Assembly: GCA_024138025.1 (NCBI GenBank)
Contig: JAMXBD010001095.1
Span: forward strand, 310,001-374,000
Length of the DNA stretch: 64,000 nucleotides
Origin: Combretum micranthum
Taxonomy: Eukaryota > Streptophyta > Magnoliopsida > Myrtales > Combretaceae
Direction of reading: 5' to 3'
In this document: piece by piece, positions 48,852-60,289 of the stretch
How the letters are laid out: each line of letters opens with the position of its first letter
Numbering within the stretch: position 1 is the stretch's first letter
Program-made: the position numbers and the translations under genes
The notes under the pieces: model-generated
The model's input: only the letters and a program-made list of their open reading frames with translations
The model's database searches: none
What the model was told of the DNA's origin: nothing

Positions 48852-49160
48852 GATAAATTACAGCGGAGTATCACAACGTTTAGAGAAGTTGGTCAATTGA
48901 AATCACCATTAACACTTGTAAATACGAAAAATATTTAAAATTAAAACTTAAAAGATCTGGTAAGTTATCACACGTGCTAATGGTGACTTTAATTGACTCA
49001 CTTCTCTAAATATTATGACCTCTTTTTTAACTACTTGAAATATGATAACCTAAAATAAACAAATCCCAGAGTTTTGTGACATCTTTTTAATCACTCGAAA
49101 CGTTGTGATCCAAAATAAACTTATCATCAAACGTTATGACCTTTCTATATAATTTACCCT
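48852..49160. mobile_element. MITE-like repeat, family C copy 2
   Basis: The left end GATAAATTACAGCGGAGTAT is mirrored by the right end TTTCTATATAATTTACCCT. Inside are ATCACAACGTTT and AACGTTGTGATC-type words in both orientations, and the phrase AATGGTGACTTTAATTGACTC that also occurs, slightly changed, in copy 1 (about 22232-22252). Confidence 0.6.
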
Positions 49161-50239
49161 AATAATGTATAACGAATTACTACTGTACAAACATAAATTG
49201 CAATTGAATGGTTTATTTCTAATTTAAGTCATAAATACGCATGTCTTGAAAATATCATTTACACAAGCATGGTCTCTATGTAATGAAGAGAGGTGACATT
49301 ATAGATATTTTACTTTTACTTGAATAATTATTCATTTTATGTTTTGCACTGTGATAGTACATTCTTATTGAATTAGAATTTAATCCCCCCATTTCCTTAT
49401 TTTATATGGTGAAGTGAATGAGCTATTAGTGTTGAATTTTTTTTATTTGTATAATTAACAACTTAAAGTTTAAAAGTTTTAATTTAAAAAAATTCACGAA
49501 GTTCAAATAACATGTAGTTAATTGGTTAATTGTAAGGGAACTTTCAATTCATCATACAAAGCATTAAGTATCTAAGCATCATGATCATGACTGAGTATAA
49601 ATACGGGTCATTAAATAAACGACAAGAGTAATCCTATTATTAGACATGATAAAATCATAAAAAATTTTAAATTATAAAAATAAAATAAAATTTAGATAAT
49701 AAAATTACACTAATAAATTTTAGATAGCTAATTAAATCAATAACTACCAAATATTAGCATTGCTCCTTTCGGTTCACATCAAAATCCTTTTTCCTATTTA
49801 AAAATCACAATTGGTTTCATTATTTTCGACACTAGGCTTTTACAGACTAGTGTTGGTAAATGATGAAATCTTCACTTTTCAGGTTACTAGTAGTAAAAGT
49901 AGGAGAGCATTTATTAAAAAGCCTGTAAGTAATCATACATTTAGATTGGATTTCTCAACTATGATGTGTCAAATCTAGAAAATTAAGGCAAGGGTCCTAC
50001 CAGCAACAACTAAGTTAATAAAGAAGTTGTATCATGTCATCAGACTCAGACACACATAGAAATACAACATGCGGTATTAATACAAAGCAGAATAATATAT
50101 TCAACATGTGGTATACGTGCAAAACATAAAATTATATATTAAACATACGATTTTTCATAATAATATTAATATAATTTTTTTATATGATTGGTGTTTTTAT
50201 AATAAATTAAGGAATGATGAGTACACGGAAAAAACAATG
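49161..50239. other. AT-rich intergenic DNA
   Basis: No feature recognised. Confidence 0.5.
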
Positions 50240-50460
50240 TGAAAAACATATCTATCATTATCGTGAAAAAAAAATTACCAAAATACAAATTAGAAGAAAA
50301 ATTTATTAAATTAACACTGTTATATCATATGTTGAATATGTAATATAAAGATTTATATAAATACCGTATTTTTAACATGCGATAATATAACGATGTACTG
50401 TAACAAACTTTTGAAAATACCTATATCATATGATCAATATACGATATACATCTGAAGAGA
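50240..50460. repeat. dispersed repeat related to 45560-45930
   Basis: Contains ACCAAAATACAAATTAGAAG, AAAAATTTATTAAATTAACA and CATATGTTGAATATGTAATA, in the same order as the relative at 45600-45700. It is non-coding. Confidence 0.45.
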
Positions 50461-51043
50461 CATCTTCTCGGATAGTATACGAACTGGGACTTGAATGAGA
50501 CCAGCCATTGGACCCATCCCATTAAATTAGCGGTTTCAAAAGAGTCCAATCAAATTAAAATATATATATATATATATATTTGCTTTTTAGAATGTAGAGA
50601 TTTTATTTAAAAAAGAATCTGACTGGTTTGAATCTCTCTTGTACCAATGGATTCACAAGTCTAAACCATCTCGGTATCAAGATAAAGTAGTTTCGGATCC
50701 ATGTTCTGAGAACTTAGACCCGGTCTAGAGAGATGTCAATGTACATAAAAAAAAATATATGTATATATATCAAATATTTATGTAATATAAAAATAATAAT
50801 TATGTAATTATTTTTATTGTTGTTTTGTATTTATATAAATATAAACCACATTGGACCGGCAAGTACGTTAATTTGTCGGGTTTAATGGAAGTCTCGCGAC
50901 GCTTTCGATTAGGTTACGTCGATGTCATCCTTTCGTAAACTAGCTCCTTTTTCGTCTATGGTGATTTAAGCCGTCAAAGGTCCACTCACGATGCTGGCAG
51001 GTCTTTAATTATTCGAAGAAACACGTATGCATATTGAAAGTTC
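50461..51043. other. intergenic DNA with TA microsatellite
   Basis: A TA run lies at about 50561-50580. The stretch 50870-51000 is less AT-biased and CpG-containing, but no frame or motif is recognisable. Confidence 0.45.
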
Positions 51044-52200
51044 AACAATAATTTAAGCATGCACAAATTAATTTTGCCATATGATCATGTGGCCAAACAT
51101 ATCATATGTAACGTGTGTGTTCGAACTTTTCAGTTGCTGGTCCTATTTCTTTTTTTAATAAATGCAGTATACGGATCTAAATTTTAATAAAATATATAAT
51201 TAACTATTTAAATTTTAAAAATAAATAATTTAATATTTAAATTTTAAAATTAATAAATTTGATACTTAAAATAACTTTTTCGTATATACTAACGATACAT
51301 TTATCATATTGATTAAAAATGCTATATAATATAACAGTATTAATCAATTTAATGGATATATTATTAGCCCGCATTAAAAGATCTGTTGGGTTATAGATTA
51401 ATCGATTTTAAAATTCAAATACGTAATTACATGTTTTGTCAGAATCAAGGTTCCATTCATAACATTAACTTTTTTGCCCTTTCTTTTAATTCAATAGAGC
51501 TAAATCAAGTTCATTTTATTTCATAATAATCAAAGAAACGTCTCTTTTGTTATTGCAATTTGGGTAAGACTTGCTTGGTTTTGTTTGTGGTTATTGCAAA
51601 TTAATAGACTCCAAAGCTTCCAAAGCAATTTGTTAGGATGAAAAAACTTGATGCACGAAGGAGGTCATGCAGCAAACGAACGGAAGAATTTTATTAAAAA
51701 GAAGGGATGAGTATTTCAATATTATTTACATTTGGTATGCTAGAATTGATCGAAATGCAACAGATTAAAATGGAATGAGAGGAAGAATGATTAATCCATT
51801 AATTTGTTTGAATACATATGAATAATAAATAAGTAAAAAAAATAAAAAAAATAATTTAATAGTCATTATTTATAATGAAGGAATAGAATCGCGATTTCGT
51901 CTTCTTGATGGTACAATCGAATTCCTCCTTTACAAATGCAATTGAATTCTTCTTTAAAATTGGAATCAACGATTCTTGAGAATCTCGTAGCTTTAAAAAT
52001 GTCACCAAACATAGGAATTAAAATAGAACCAAGAATCATGATTCCATTTCATTAACCAGGAATCAGATTCATTCTGTCATATCAAATATGATATAAAAGA
52101 ATGGAGAACTAAGACTAATACCAAATCTTGTGAAGTTTATGAATCCAGTGAATTAGCTAATTTATTTTGGTGAGAAGGATGAAGGGGAACCTTAGTTTCA
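51044..52200 (+). repeat. 1.15-kb direct repeat, copy 1
   Basis: From AACAATAATTTAAGCATGCA to GGGGAACCTTA this segment is collinear with 55940-57078. Shared landmarks include CATATGATCATGTGGCCAAA (about 51079), AACGTGTGTGTTCGAACTTT, GGGTAAGACTTGCTTGGTTT and AGGATGAAAAAACTTGATGC. The copies differ by substitutions and several indels of tens of bases. No open frame is conserved. Confidence 0.9.
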
Positions 52201-52621
52201 ATTTTTTTTTTTTTTTCCTCTGTTTGGGTTGGGAGGGGGGGACCGGTTGTGGGCGAGGTTGGGGGGAATCTTCCGTCGAAAGGCAAAAGAGAAGGCTCGA
52301 GAGAGATTTTATGCTGATAGACGCAAGAAAGAAATAAGTTCCTTTTCCATGTGATCTGAAATTAATCAGTTGCCTGTTGTCCCTTCCATCTTTTTGTCAA
52401 TTCTATATTATGAATGTCTGTCAAGAGATTGATTTTTCATAGTTTTATTTTTCTCAATAAAGAGTTGTCTGGATGTGGTGAAGAATTGTTTCTAGAAATC
52501 TAATTCTTGGACTCTAGGAAACGTGACCAACTAATAATAGGAAATTTTGAGTAATATCAATCGTTGTATTTCTAACTAAAACCCGTTTTTTTTTTTTTTT
52601 TTTTTTTTTGGTGTATCATAT
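52201..52621. other. intergenic DNA with T tracts
   Basis: T tracts at about 52203-52217 and 52587-52609 flank a G-rich patch (GGGAGGGGGGGACCGG at about 52230). Nothing else is recognised. Confidence 0.5.
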
Positions 52622-52832
52622 TGGGGCCTATTTTGATTGTTTAATTTTTATCTATATCTTATCTATATATATATATATATATTTCATATGTATTTTAGTT
52701 GTATTTGATCAGTTTGGTCTATTTATAAGTAAAAATATTTGTTTTCTATTTATATATGTTTATTGACAAATATTTATTTGAAAACAATAAAAATAAAATA
52801 TCAAAATGATAAGAAAAGATGAAACAAACTCA
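52622..52832 (+). mobile_element. MITE-like repeat, family B copy 6
   Basis: Starts TGGGGCCTATTTTGATTG and includes a TA run at about 52663-52681. It then follows the family order: GATCAGTTTGGTCTATTTAT, AAGTAAAAATATTTGTTTTC, GACAAATATTTATTTGAAAA and a closing GATGAAACAAACTC. Confidence 0.6.
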
Positions 52833-53539
52833 TTAATCATCCATATTCTTTTTCTATTTTTGAATTTATTCCTTTTATGCCAAAAACTTACTAAAAGTTT
52901 TTCTTTTATTAATAGACAAACAAAAAATAAAAAGAGATACAAATAGACAAATAAAAATAAAAAGTAAACCAAAGTCCACTTATTCTAAATTCTATTAATA
53001 CACATATATTAGCTTAATCACCATATCTTAGATCCCACTAGACATACCTGTGTGATTTGATGATGGGAAGAGGGCCTAAAATCAATAGTAGATTTTATGG
53101 ATTTTAGGTAATGAAATGAAGGTAAAAGGTACGTGATCACCTTTCTAATTAAATGAAACGAAATGAAACGAGGGGGGAAAGGTACAAGGTCACCTTTCTA
53201 TATTACAGCTTGAGAAGGAGTTTGTGTCTGTGCCAATGCATTGAGATGTTTTGTTCGAAGTACTTTTCTTACTAATTTCACCGAATTAACGGTGTTATTC
53301 CATTAGCCAACGGTACAACAACATTCATGTACTGTGTAAAGAAACTTCAACAGCATAGAAGTGGTTAGGAGTTCGATGTTCTATAATTTATCATCGACAT
53401 TGGCCAATGTAACGTCAAAATGAATTGACTATATCTTAGTATTTTAAGTTTTCCTCTAATGCTTGATGTTTTTTTCCTATTACCTCCATGCATTAATGCC
53501 ACGACCATTTTAATTATATTTATCAATATAAGGTTTATA
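52833..53539. other. AT-rich intergenic DNA
   Basis: A short imperfect duplication near 53120-53200 (AAAGGTAC-AGGTCACCTTTCT twice, with AAATGAAACG repeated between) is the only structure seen. Short frames at 52760-52972 and 53459-53659 are low complexity. Confidence 0.5.
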
Positions 53540-53700
53540 TTTGGGCTATTGTCACATTTGGTACTTGAACTTTGCTTATTTATTATTGTTAATACAATAC
53601 CTAAACTTTACCCATTTTTCACATTTAATTACCTAAGCTTTGCCAAATTTTACAGTTAACTACCTAAGCTTTACTTTTTTATGCAATTAATTATCTCACT
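53540..53700. repeat. degenerate TACCTAAA-type repeat
   Basis: Phrases TTGGTACTTGAACTTTG, AATACCTAAACTTTACCC, AATTACCTAAGCTTTGCC and TTAACTACCTAAGCTTTAC follow each other at roughly 45-bp spacing. They resemble the phrases at 10130-10330. The pattern AAAAGTTTATAAGTAATAAA resumes at about 54257, so 53700-54250 could be a later insertion into this repeat. Confidence 0.4.
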
Positions 53701-54250
53701 CGGGTACGATAGTTTGCTCGGATTCGATAGGGGCTAGGTTTAGCGGAGATAGGCTTGGATTATGGTTAATGAGGGGGTTTACAAAACAAAAGACATGTTA
53801 GTAATGCACCAGACATAGGCTCGGCATGGTCACTCCAATACTTAAATTAGTAATAGTCAGGATAAGCTCGTAGATCAAGTAGGTGAAAGTGATTTTGTGC
53901 GACATTACATGAATCTAGAGAGTGTTGTGAGTATTTATAGAGGATTGACCTGGCCGTTGTGTCCATAGTGGGTGAATGGGTTAGTGGTTGGTTGGCTTGG
54001 TAGTTATACACGTAGTAGGCATAATGGTGATCACGGGGAAGAGTTACAAACCCGTCATATGTGGAGTGATCCCAACCAAGCCACTAACACCAAGTGATGA
54101 GCATATTAGGGCCGACCGAGCATTATATTCAGGTCGATATTGAGGTTTAATCATAATCAACGGTTAGAGGGCCTGGGCCAGGTTCATCAACTCGACTCAG
54201 TGAAACAAAGGGCTCAACTTGAATAGGTCCATGGTCAAGAATGGACATGA
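53701..54250. other. less AT-biased block, possible insertion
   Basis: About 550 bp that are clearly GC-richer than their flanks and lie between two parts of a TACCTAAA-type repeat. It contains a TATTTATAGAGG motif (about 53932) reminiscent of an LTR or gene TATA region. No coding frame or domain is visible. Confidence 0.3.
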
Positions 54251-55939
54251 ATGCAAAAAGTTTATAAGTAATAAATTAAATACTTTAAAATTTTAGGTAG
54301 TTAATGGAAACGCACTAGAAAATACTCAAGACGGGGGTATGTGTGAATTGAGTATTTAACCTAAAAAGCTCAATCAAAGAATTGTTGTGCAATAAATCAT
54401 TTAGAATTTAATAACAGTAGATATGGCAATAATAGAGTACCATAAGAAATATTAAAAAGATAGGGAAAGAAGATTTAAGCTCATATTTAATGTAGCGTTC
54501 AACTCGCTTCTTAATCTCCACGATCATCCAAATCGCCTTAAACAGAGGACTTCATACACTTTATTAATTTTAATCACATAAGCTCAATTAGAGCAGTAGA
54601 CAATTTTACAACATTCGGGAAATGGAAGATTTCATTCTCATTTATGATGCTCTTTAGAGATAACAAATATAAGAATAGAGAACTAAATTAATTTTCTCTC
54701 TCTTTGCAGATTTTGCAAAATAATAAACAAGAGTAAAAGAATAATGAGGGAATTTTCTAATTTGTTTGTTTGCAAATGAAATGCTCTTAAATTTTCGTCG
54801 CTCTTGGAATCTCATAAGGAACAAGTGTTTATAGATTTCAAGAGTTTAAATCTCTGTTGGAGATAGCGTCTGATAGACAACAAAATTAAATGTATGCAAT
54901 GGTCATTTTATAAACCCATCGGCTTCTTGTTGTAATCTTCAACCGACTTGCCTATTATGAAAATTGAATGCACTTTAAAAAGAAGAGTCACATCATAGAT
55001 CATGTCGCACCGTAGATCTAGTCATGCCTTTGATTTAAACTCATCACACCTTAGATTTTGTCATGGCTTAGTTCTTGTCACGCTTCAAATTTACCCTTCG
55101 ATCAAGATTGTGCTACTTGAGCTCACCGTGCCTTGATTTGGACTTGTTACGCCTAATTGAAGGACCAATCGAGCCCTTGATGAAGACCACGATTAAGGTT
55201 GGGTAGTATCTACACATTCTACAGAGAATAATGCATCCACACAATACACACATATATATTCTAGCATGTTATTCATCCAAGTTATTTAACTAATTAAGTG
55301 TAATTTAACATAATTAAGTGGTTAATTGTGCAACTAATTGCCTCATCAAAATCTACATTAAGCGCACTAGTTTAACAATCTTCTCATTTTTTATGAGGAC
55401 AGTCATGTGCAATTAACTTCCCTTTAATTAAGCATTTGGGTTTTAAAAGAGTGTTCTCCACTATGTTAAACAAATTGATGCTTAACTCAAGGGAGTTACA
55501 AGTTACGCTTAATGGTCAAGCAAACACAATATATACTATTCAAGCATGTTAATTGTGCATTCAACATTTTTCTCTCTCTTTAGACTCATTAAAGAGGGAA
55601 ACTCAAAACTTTTCAAGTAAAGGGAGATGCACAAGTAACAGAAAAGTTTTGAAAGATATTTTAAACATCTTTGAAAATCCTCGTATCACATATTTGTACA
55701 AGTTTCTATCAAAAATTGCATGATATGTTTTTCAAGAGCGTACAAATTTGTTTAAAAAGTGTTTTAACCACTTTCAATTATTCAAATAAGTTTGACAAGC
55801 AGCATCAAACATCCATGAAGCATGAAAAAACATCAAAAACATAAACAATCCAATTTTGTGCATTTCAAATCCAATTTTAACTCATTTTTTTACCAAAAGC
55901 ATGCATGGAAGCATCTCAACATATATCCTAACATCTAAT
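54251..55939. other. intergenic DNA, probable decayed retroelement sequence
   Basis: No open frame or domain. The stretch 54880-55210 has repeated TCATGCC/TCACGC-type words. That is the only pattern I can point to. Confidence 0.3.
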
Positions 55940-57078
55940 AACAATAATTTAAGCATGCACATATTAATTTTGCCATATGATCATGTGGCCAAACATATCA
56001 TATGTAACGTGTGTGTTCGAACTTTTTAGTTGCTAGTCCTTTTTTTTAATAAATGCAGTACACGGTAACTAAAATTTAATAAAATACATAATTAAATATT
56101 TAAATTTTAAAATAAAAAATTTAATATATAATTTTAAAATTAATAAATTTTGTACCTAAAATAACTTTTCGTATATACTAATGATATATCTATCATATTG
56201 GTTAAAAATGCTACATAATATAATGATATTAATCGATTTAACAGATACACTATTAGCCTGCACTAAAAGTTCTTTTAGGTTATAAATTGATCAATTTTAA
56301 AATTCAAATGTGTAGTTGCATATTTTGTCAAAATTAAGGTTCCATTCGTGACATTAACTTTTTCTTCCTTTTTTTAAATTCAATAAAGCTAAATCAAGTT
56401 CATTTGATTTCAAAATAATCAAAGAAACATCTCTTTTTTTATTGCAATTTGGGTAAGACTTGCTTGGTTTTGTTTATGGTTATTGCAAAATCAACAGACT
56501 TCAAATCTTCCAAAGCAATTTGCTAGGATGAAAAAACTTGATGCGCGAAGGGGGTCATGCAACAAAGGAATGTAAGAACTTTATTATAAAGGAGGGGTAG
56601 ATATTTCAATATCACGTTTGGTATGTTAGAATTGTTTGAAATCCAACAGATTGGAATGGAATAGGAGGAAGTATGATTAATCCATTAATTTATTTGGATA
56701 CAAAATGGAATGAAATTCACATGTCATTTGTCAAACATAATCCTAATAATTAATGTGAATAATAAATAAGTAAGACGATAAAAGGGCAATTTAATAGTCA
56801 TCATTTATAATGAATGAATGGAATCCATATTTGCATTCTCAAGGTGCAATCAAATTCCACCTTTAAAGGTGGAATTGAATTCTTCTTTAAAGTTGAAATG
56901 ACATATAAATTAGAATAGAACCCAAAATCATAATTCCATTTTAGGTTTATTCACGCATATCAAAACATGACATAAGAGGACGAGGAACTAAGGCCAATGC
57001 TAAATCCTAGAAGTTTATGAATCTAATGAGTTAGCCAAATTATTTTTGGTGAGATGGATGATGGGGAACCTTACTTTC
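55940..57078 (+). repeat. 1.14-kb direct repeat, copy 2
   Basis: Collinear with 51044-52200 in the same orientation, with the same start (AACAATAATTTAAGCATGCA) and end (GGGGAACCTTA). Relative to copy 1 it has an extra block near 56700-56750 and lacks one near the equivalent of 51960-52030. The two copies are 3.7 kb apart. Confidence 0.9.
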
Positions 57079-57873
57079 CTTTTTTTTATTTTTCTTTTTT
57101 TTGGCACACTTAGAGATCTTTTGTAAGCAAAATTTGAATAGAGTGAATAGTAATGAATAGAAAATAAAATGATTAAATTACCGATAGAGATAAAAATACG
57201 TATGTTTTTATGACTTGGTAAAATTTTATTTGATATTTTATGAATATATTAATATATTCTGGTCTAAATTGTTTTTTGAAATATTTTGTCTTATTTTATA
57301 TGTCAATATCCGAATATGAAAATTAATCTCGTAAAGGTTCGAAACGATTGAAGTTTTGTTGAATCTGATCATTTTAGGGTATCTACCATATATCCGATTC
57401 AAAATTTGAGTTTATCCTATTTTTTTAATTTATTCAATATTTTAGTGTTCTAGAAACTGCCTAATCAAGTCTAGAGTTTAAGATTGACTGGGTTTGACTT
57501 TAAGGTTCTTGTTTTGATTCCGAATCTAAAACTTACTTATAGAGCCATAAAACCTAGGTGTTTACAAATACGACACACCACTTCTCTTCTAATTGACGCC
57601 TAACCTATCTACGTGAACCAAATTTAAGTAATCAAGTTATTTTTCTTTTCCTTTTTTTTTCAAAAGAACTCAATTTTAAAATAAAAGAGAGTAGAGTTAC
57701 AAACCTTTTAGATATAAATATCTTAATCCACTTAAATCTTCTTTAAAAAAAGCTTAAATGAAAGAATTTATTGATTAAGTAAAATTAATGTATAATAATA
57801 AAGTTAAATCCTAAGACATGTCACATAAAATTAGTCTTTTCGCATTTGAAAAGGAATGAATAATGGCATATTA
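57079..57873. other. AT-rich intergenic DNA
   Basis: No feature recognised. Confidence 0.5.
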
Positions 57874-58640
57874 AGTGTCTATACTTTTATTTTTGACAAT
57901 TTAATGTAATATATTTAGATTGTGGCAAATAAGTGCCTATATTTTCAAAGTATATGCAATTCAGTGTTAGTGTTAAGTAATACTTTAGCGAACGTTTACT
58001 TTGATGATAAGATAATAGTAGACAAAGTATCTATAATATCAATTTTTTGCAATTTAGTGTCTCGTATTTAGATTTTGACAAATTACAATAAAAGTTGAAG
58101 GTACGACACTTGATTTACCATCATCCATCATCAAAATAAATGTCCATTAAATTATTATTTGATGGAGACATGGAATCCCATGTACTCTGGATATATAAGC
58201 ATTGATTTGTCAAAATTTAAATTTGTAGAGACAGTGGCAAGCTCGGTGCTTATACTTTCGTTTTTTAGTAATTTAGTGTCACATGTTTATATTTTGGTAA
58301 GTTAGTACTTACAATTTTCAAGTGCGATTCACTATTAGTGTTAAATAATAATTTAACAAACGTTTATTTTGATGACATTATAATGATAAAGACAAGCCTA
58401 TACTGCCAATCTTTAGCAATTTAATATCGCATCTTAAAATTTTGGCAAATTGCAACGAAAAGTGTAAGTATGAACACTTGATCTATCATTATCCTATCAT
58501 CAAAATCAACGTTTGTCTAATTATTATTCAACAGAGACGCTAATTTGCACGTACTTTGAATTTACAAGCTTTAATTTGTGAAAATTTAAAGATGTGGCGC
58601 CAAATTGCCAAAAGTTAAAAGTACATCTACTTAACCTCAA
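57874..58640. repeat. two-copy tandem repeat of about 371 bp
   Basis: Unit 1 starts near 57874 (AGTGTCTATACTTTTATTTT) and unit 2 near 58245 (GGTGCTTATACTTTCGTTTT). Each contains a GTGTTA(A)TAA block, ACGTTTACTTTGATGA or its relative, CAATTTAGTGTCTCGTA, TGTACTT-GA-T and ATTTGTCAAAATTTAAA in the same order. Within each unit the words occur in both orientations, so the unit is itself loosely palindromic. Confidence 0.85.
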
Positions 58641-59009
58641 TTATCCAAAAGATATGATACTAAATTGTTAAAAATTAAAAATATATGTCCATTATTCTAA
58701 AAAGAAATATAAAAAGATTGTTTCAAATAAATTGAAGAATGAATAGGACCACAAGAAATTAGGTGTGTCTTTAGTACTACTTTTAACACATAAGAAAGTT
58801 AGAAAGGAATGTAAAAATACTGCATATGCTTCATGCAAAGAAAATCTAAGTTAGCTAAATATTAAATAAAAGTGAATTTGGTAAATTATATTAGAGGGTC
58901 TTTATTTAAAGCAACTTTATTTGATGTATTGACGCTTGGATAGTTTTTACCAAATAAGTCAAATAGTAATCAATGTTTCATAAAATTAATTTAAGTTATT
59001 AGCGTTTAG
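58641..59009. other. AT-rich intergenic DNA
   Basis: No feature recognised. Confidence 0.5.
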
Positions 59010-59190
59010 GGGAGGTTCCATGGTCTCGTCGATGGTACCGTCCTGCTATTAATCTAACAATTAAAATAAATATAGTAAATGAAATATTAACTATTTTAAT
59101 TATTCGATCAAGATTAGATATGGTGTAAGCCGTTAGATAGTGACAGGACTGGTCCCGTTAAAATTAATGATAGGACCATAAAATTTTTCT
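59010..59190. mobile_element. MITE-like repeat, family A copy 6, with flanking duplication
   Basis: Starts GGGAGGTTCCATGGTCTCG and ends AGGACCATAAAATTTTTCT, inverted around ATGGTC/GACCAT. The interior matches copies 3-5 (AACAATTAAAATAAATATAG, TATTCGATCA, GGTGTAAGCCGTTAGATAGTG, ACTGGTCCCGTTAAAATTAA). It is flanked by AGCGTTTAG (59001-59009) and AACGTTTAG (59191-59199), which match at 8 of 9 positions. Confidence 0.7.
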
Positions 59191-60289
59191 AACGTTTAGA
59201 TAGTTCTTTATTAATTTTTCTTTTTGGTCTTTTATAAATTCTTTAGGAGTTATTTTACAAAATATTTTAAATAAATTAACCCATATATATTTTTATCTAT
59301 TTTATTGTAATTTACCATAGCAAATTATAGAAGTTAGCAATATATAATTAGGCAAGAAAATGTATATTTTTTAAGTGCCATTATAATGGAACAATCAACT
59401 TCTGAGCAAGAGTTGCTTGGATTTGGTACAATTTTAGCATTAGAAAATTCCAATGTTATTGGACCTAAACCGATCTAATAGGTTCGACCAGGTTCAATCG
59501 AAACTGGCCATAAAAGCGGGTTGATTTACTCATTTGGTTTAGTTTTGCATCAACTGAAATTGACCCAGGCAATTAAACCAGGTTGAACCGACAAATCCGG
59601 ACTGGTTGACTCAGTTAAAAAAAATTTAAATATATATTCATACTATATTATAAATTTATAAAATATAATCATTATATTATGTTTATTTAATAGCCAATTG
59701 TTGGAATTGATCCAAATATAGATTTAATTATGTCATATACATTTGTTTTACATAATTAAAACGTCTCTTGTATTTTTACTTTTTATTGACCTTGGTTCAA
59801 CCCCTTAACCTTTGACCTCCTGGTATGTTTAAGTCAAACTCTAATATAGTTTTGACAATATTGAAAATTCTATAATAAACTATATGAGGGAAAGGAAATA
59901 AATAATATTATTTTTGGAACAAAAAACTATAAAAATGCCATTGAGATGAAAATAATCCCAAATTTATACAAGTTAAACATGTCTCTTGAAAAGACGAGGT
60001 AGTAAGTGGTTTGCCTTATCTTTTAAAGAGATAAGTTTACCTTATGATAGTTTCATTGTTAAAACAACATGAGAATTCAAAATTCTTGGGGTTTATCAAT
60101 GCCTTTCTTTTCTTTTCTTTTATTGATGAATTTGAGAAGAAATATCGTTATCTTCTAATGTTCAATGGGATTTTTGAGGATTTAATAGCTTGATGTTTTC
60201 TCAAATGATTTTTAAATGGAAGAATGAGATTTTATATTGCAACACTCACATGATTTTCGGTGCATCAAAAACTCCTATGCCTTAATTAT
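59191..60289. other. intergenic DNA with a GGTTCGACC/GGTTGAACC-rich patch
   Basis: At 59460-59620 words such as GGTTCGACCAGGTTCAAT and CCAGGTTGAACCG occur in both orientations, which resembles the word-rich ends of the other dispersed repeats. The rest is AT-rich and featureless until the integrase relic. Confidence 0.4.

Noticed and set aside
51044..57078. Complete LTR retrotransposon with the 1.15-kb repeats as LTRs
   Set aside because: The repeats lack TG/CA termini, and I see no primer-binding site, polypurine tract or pol motif in the 3.7 kb between them.
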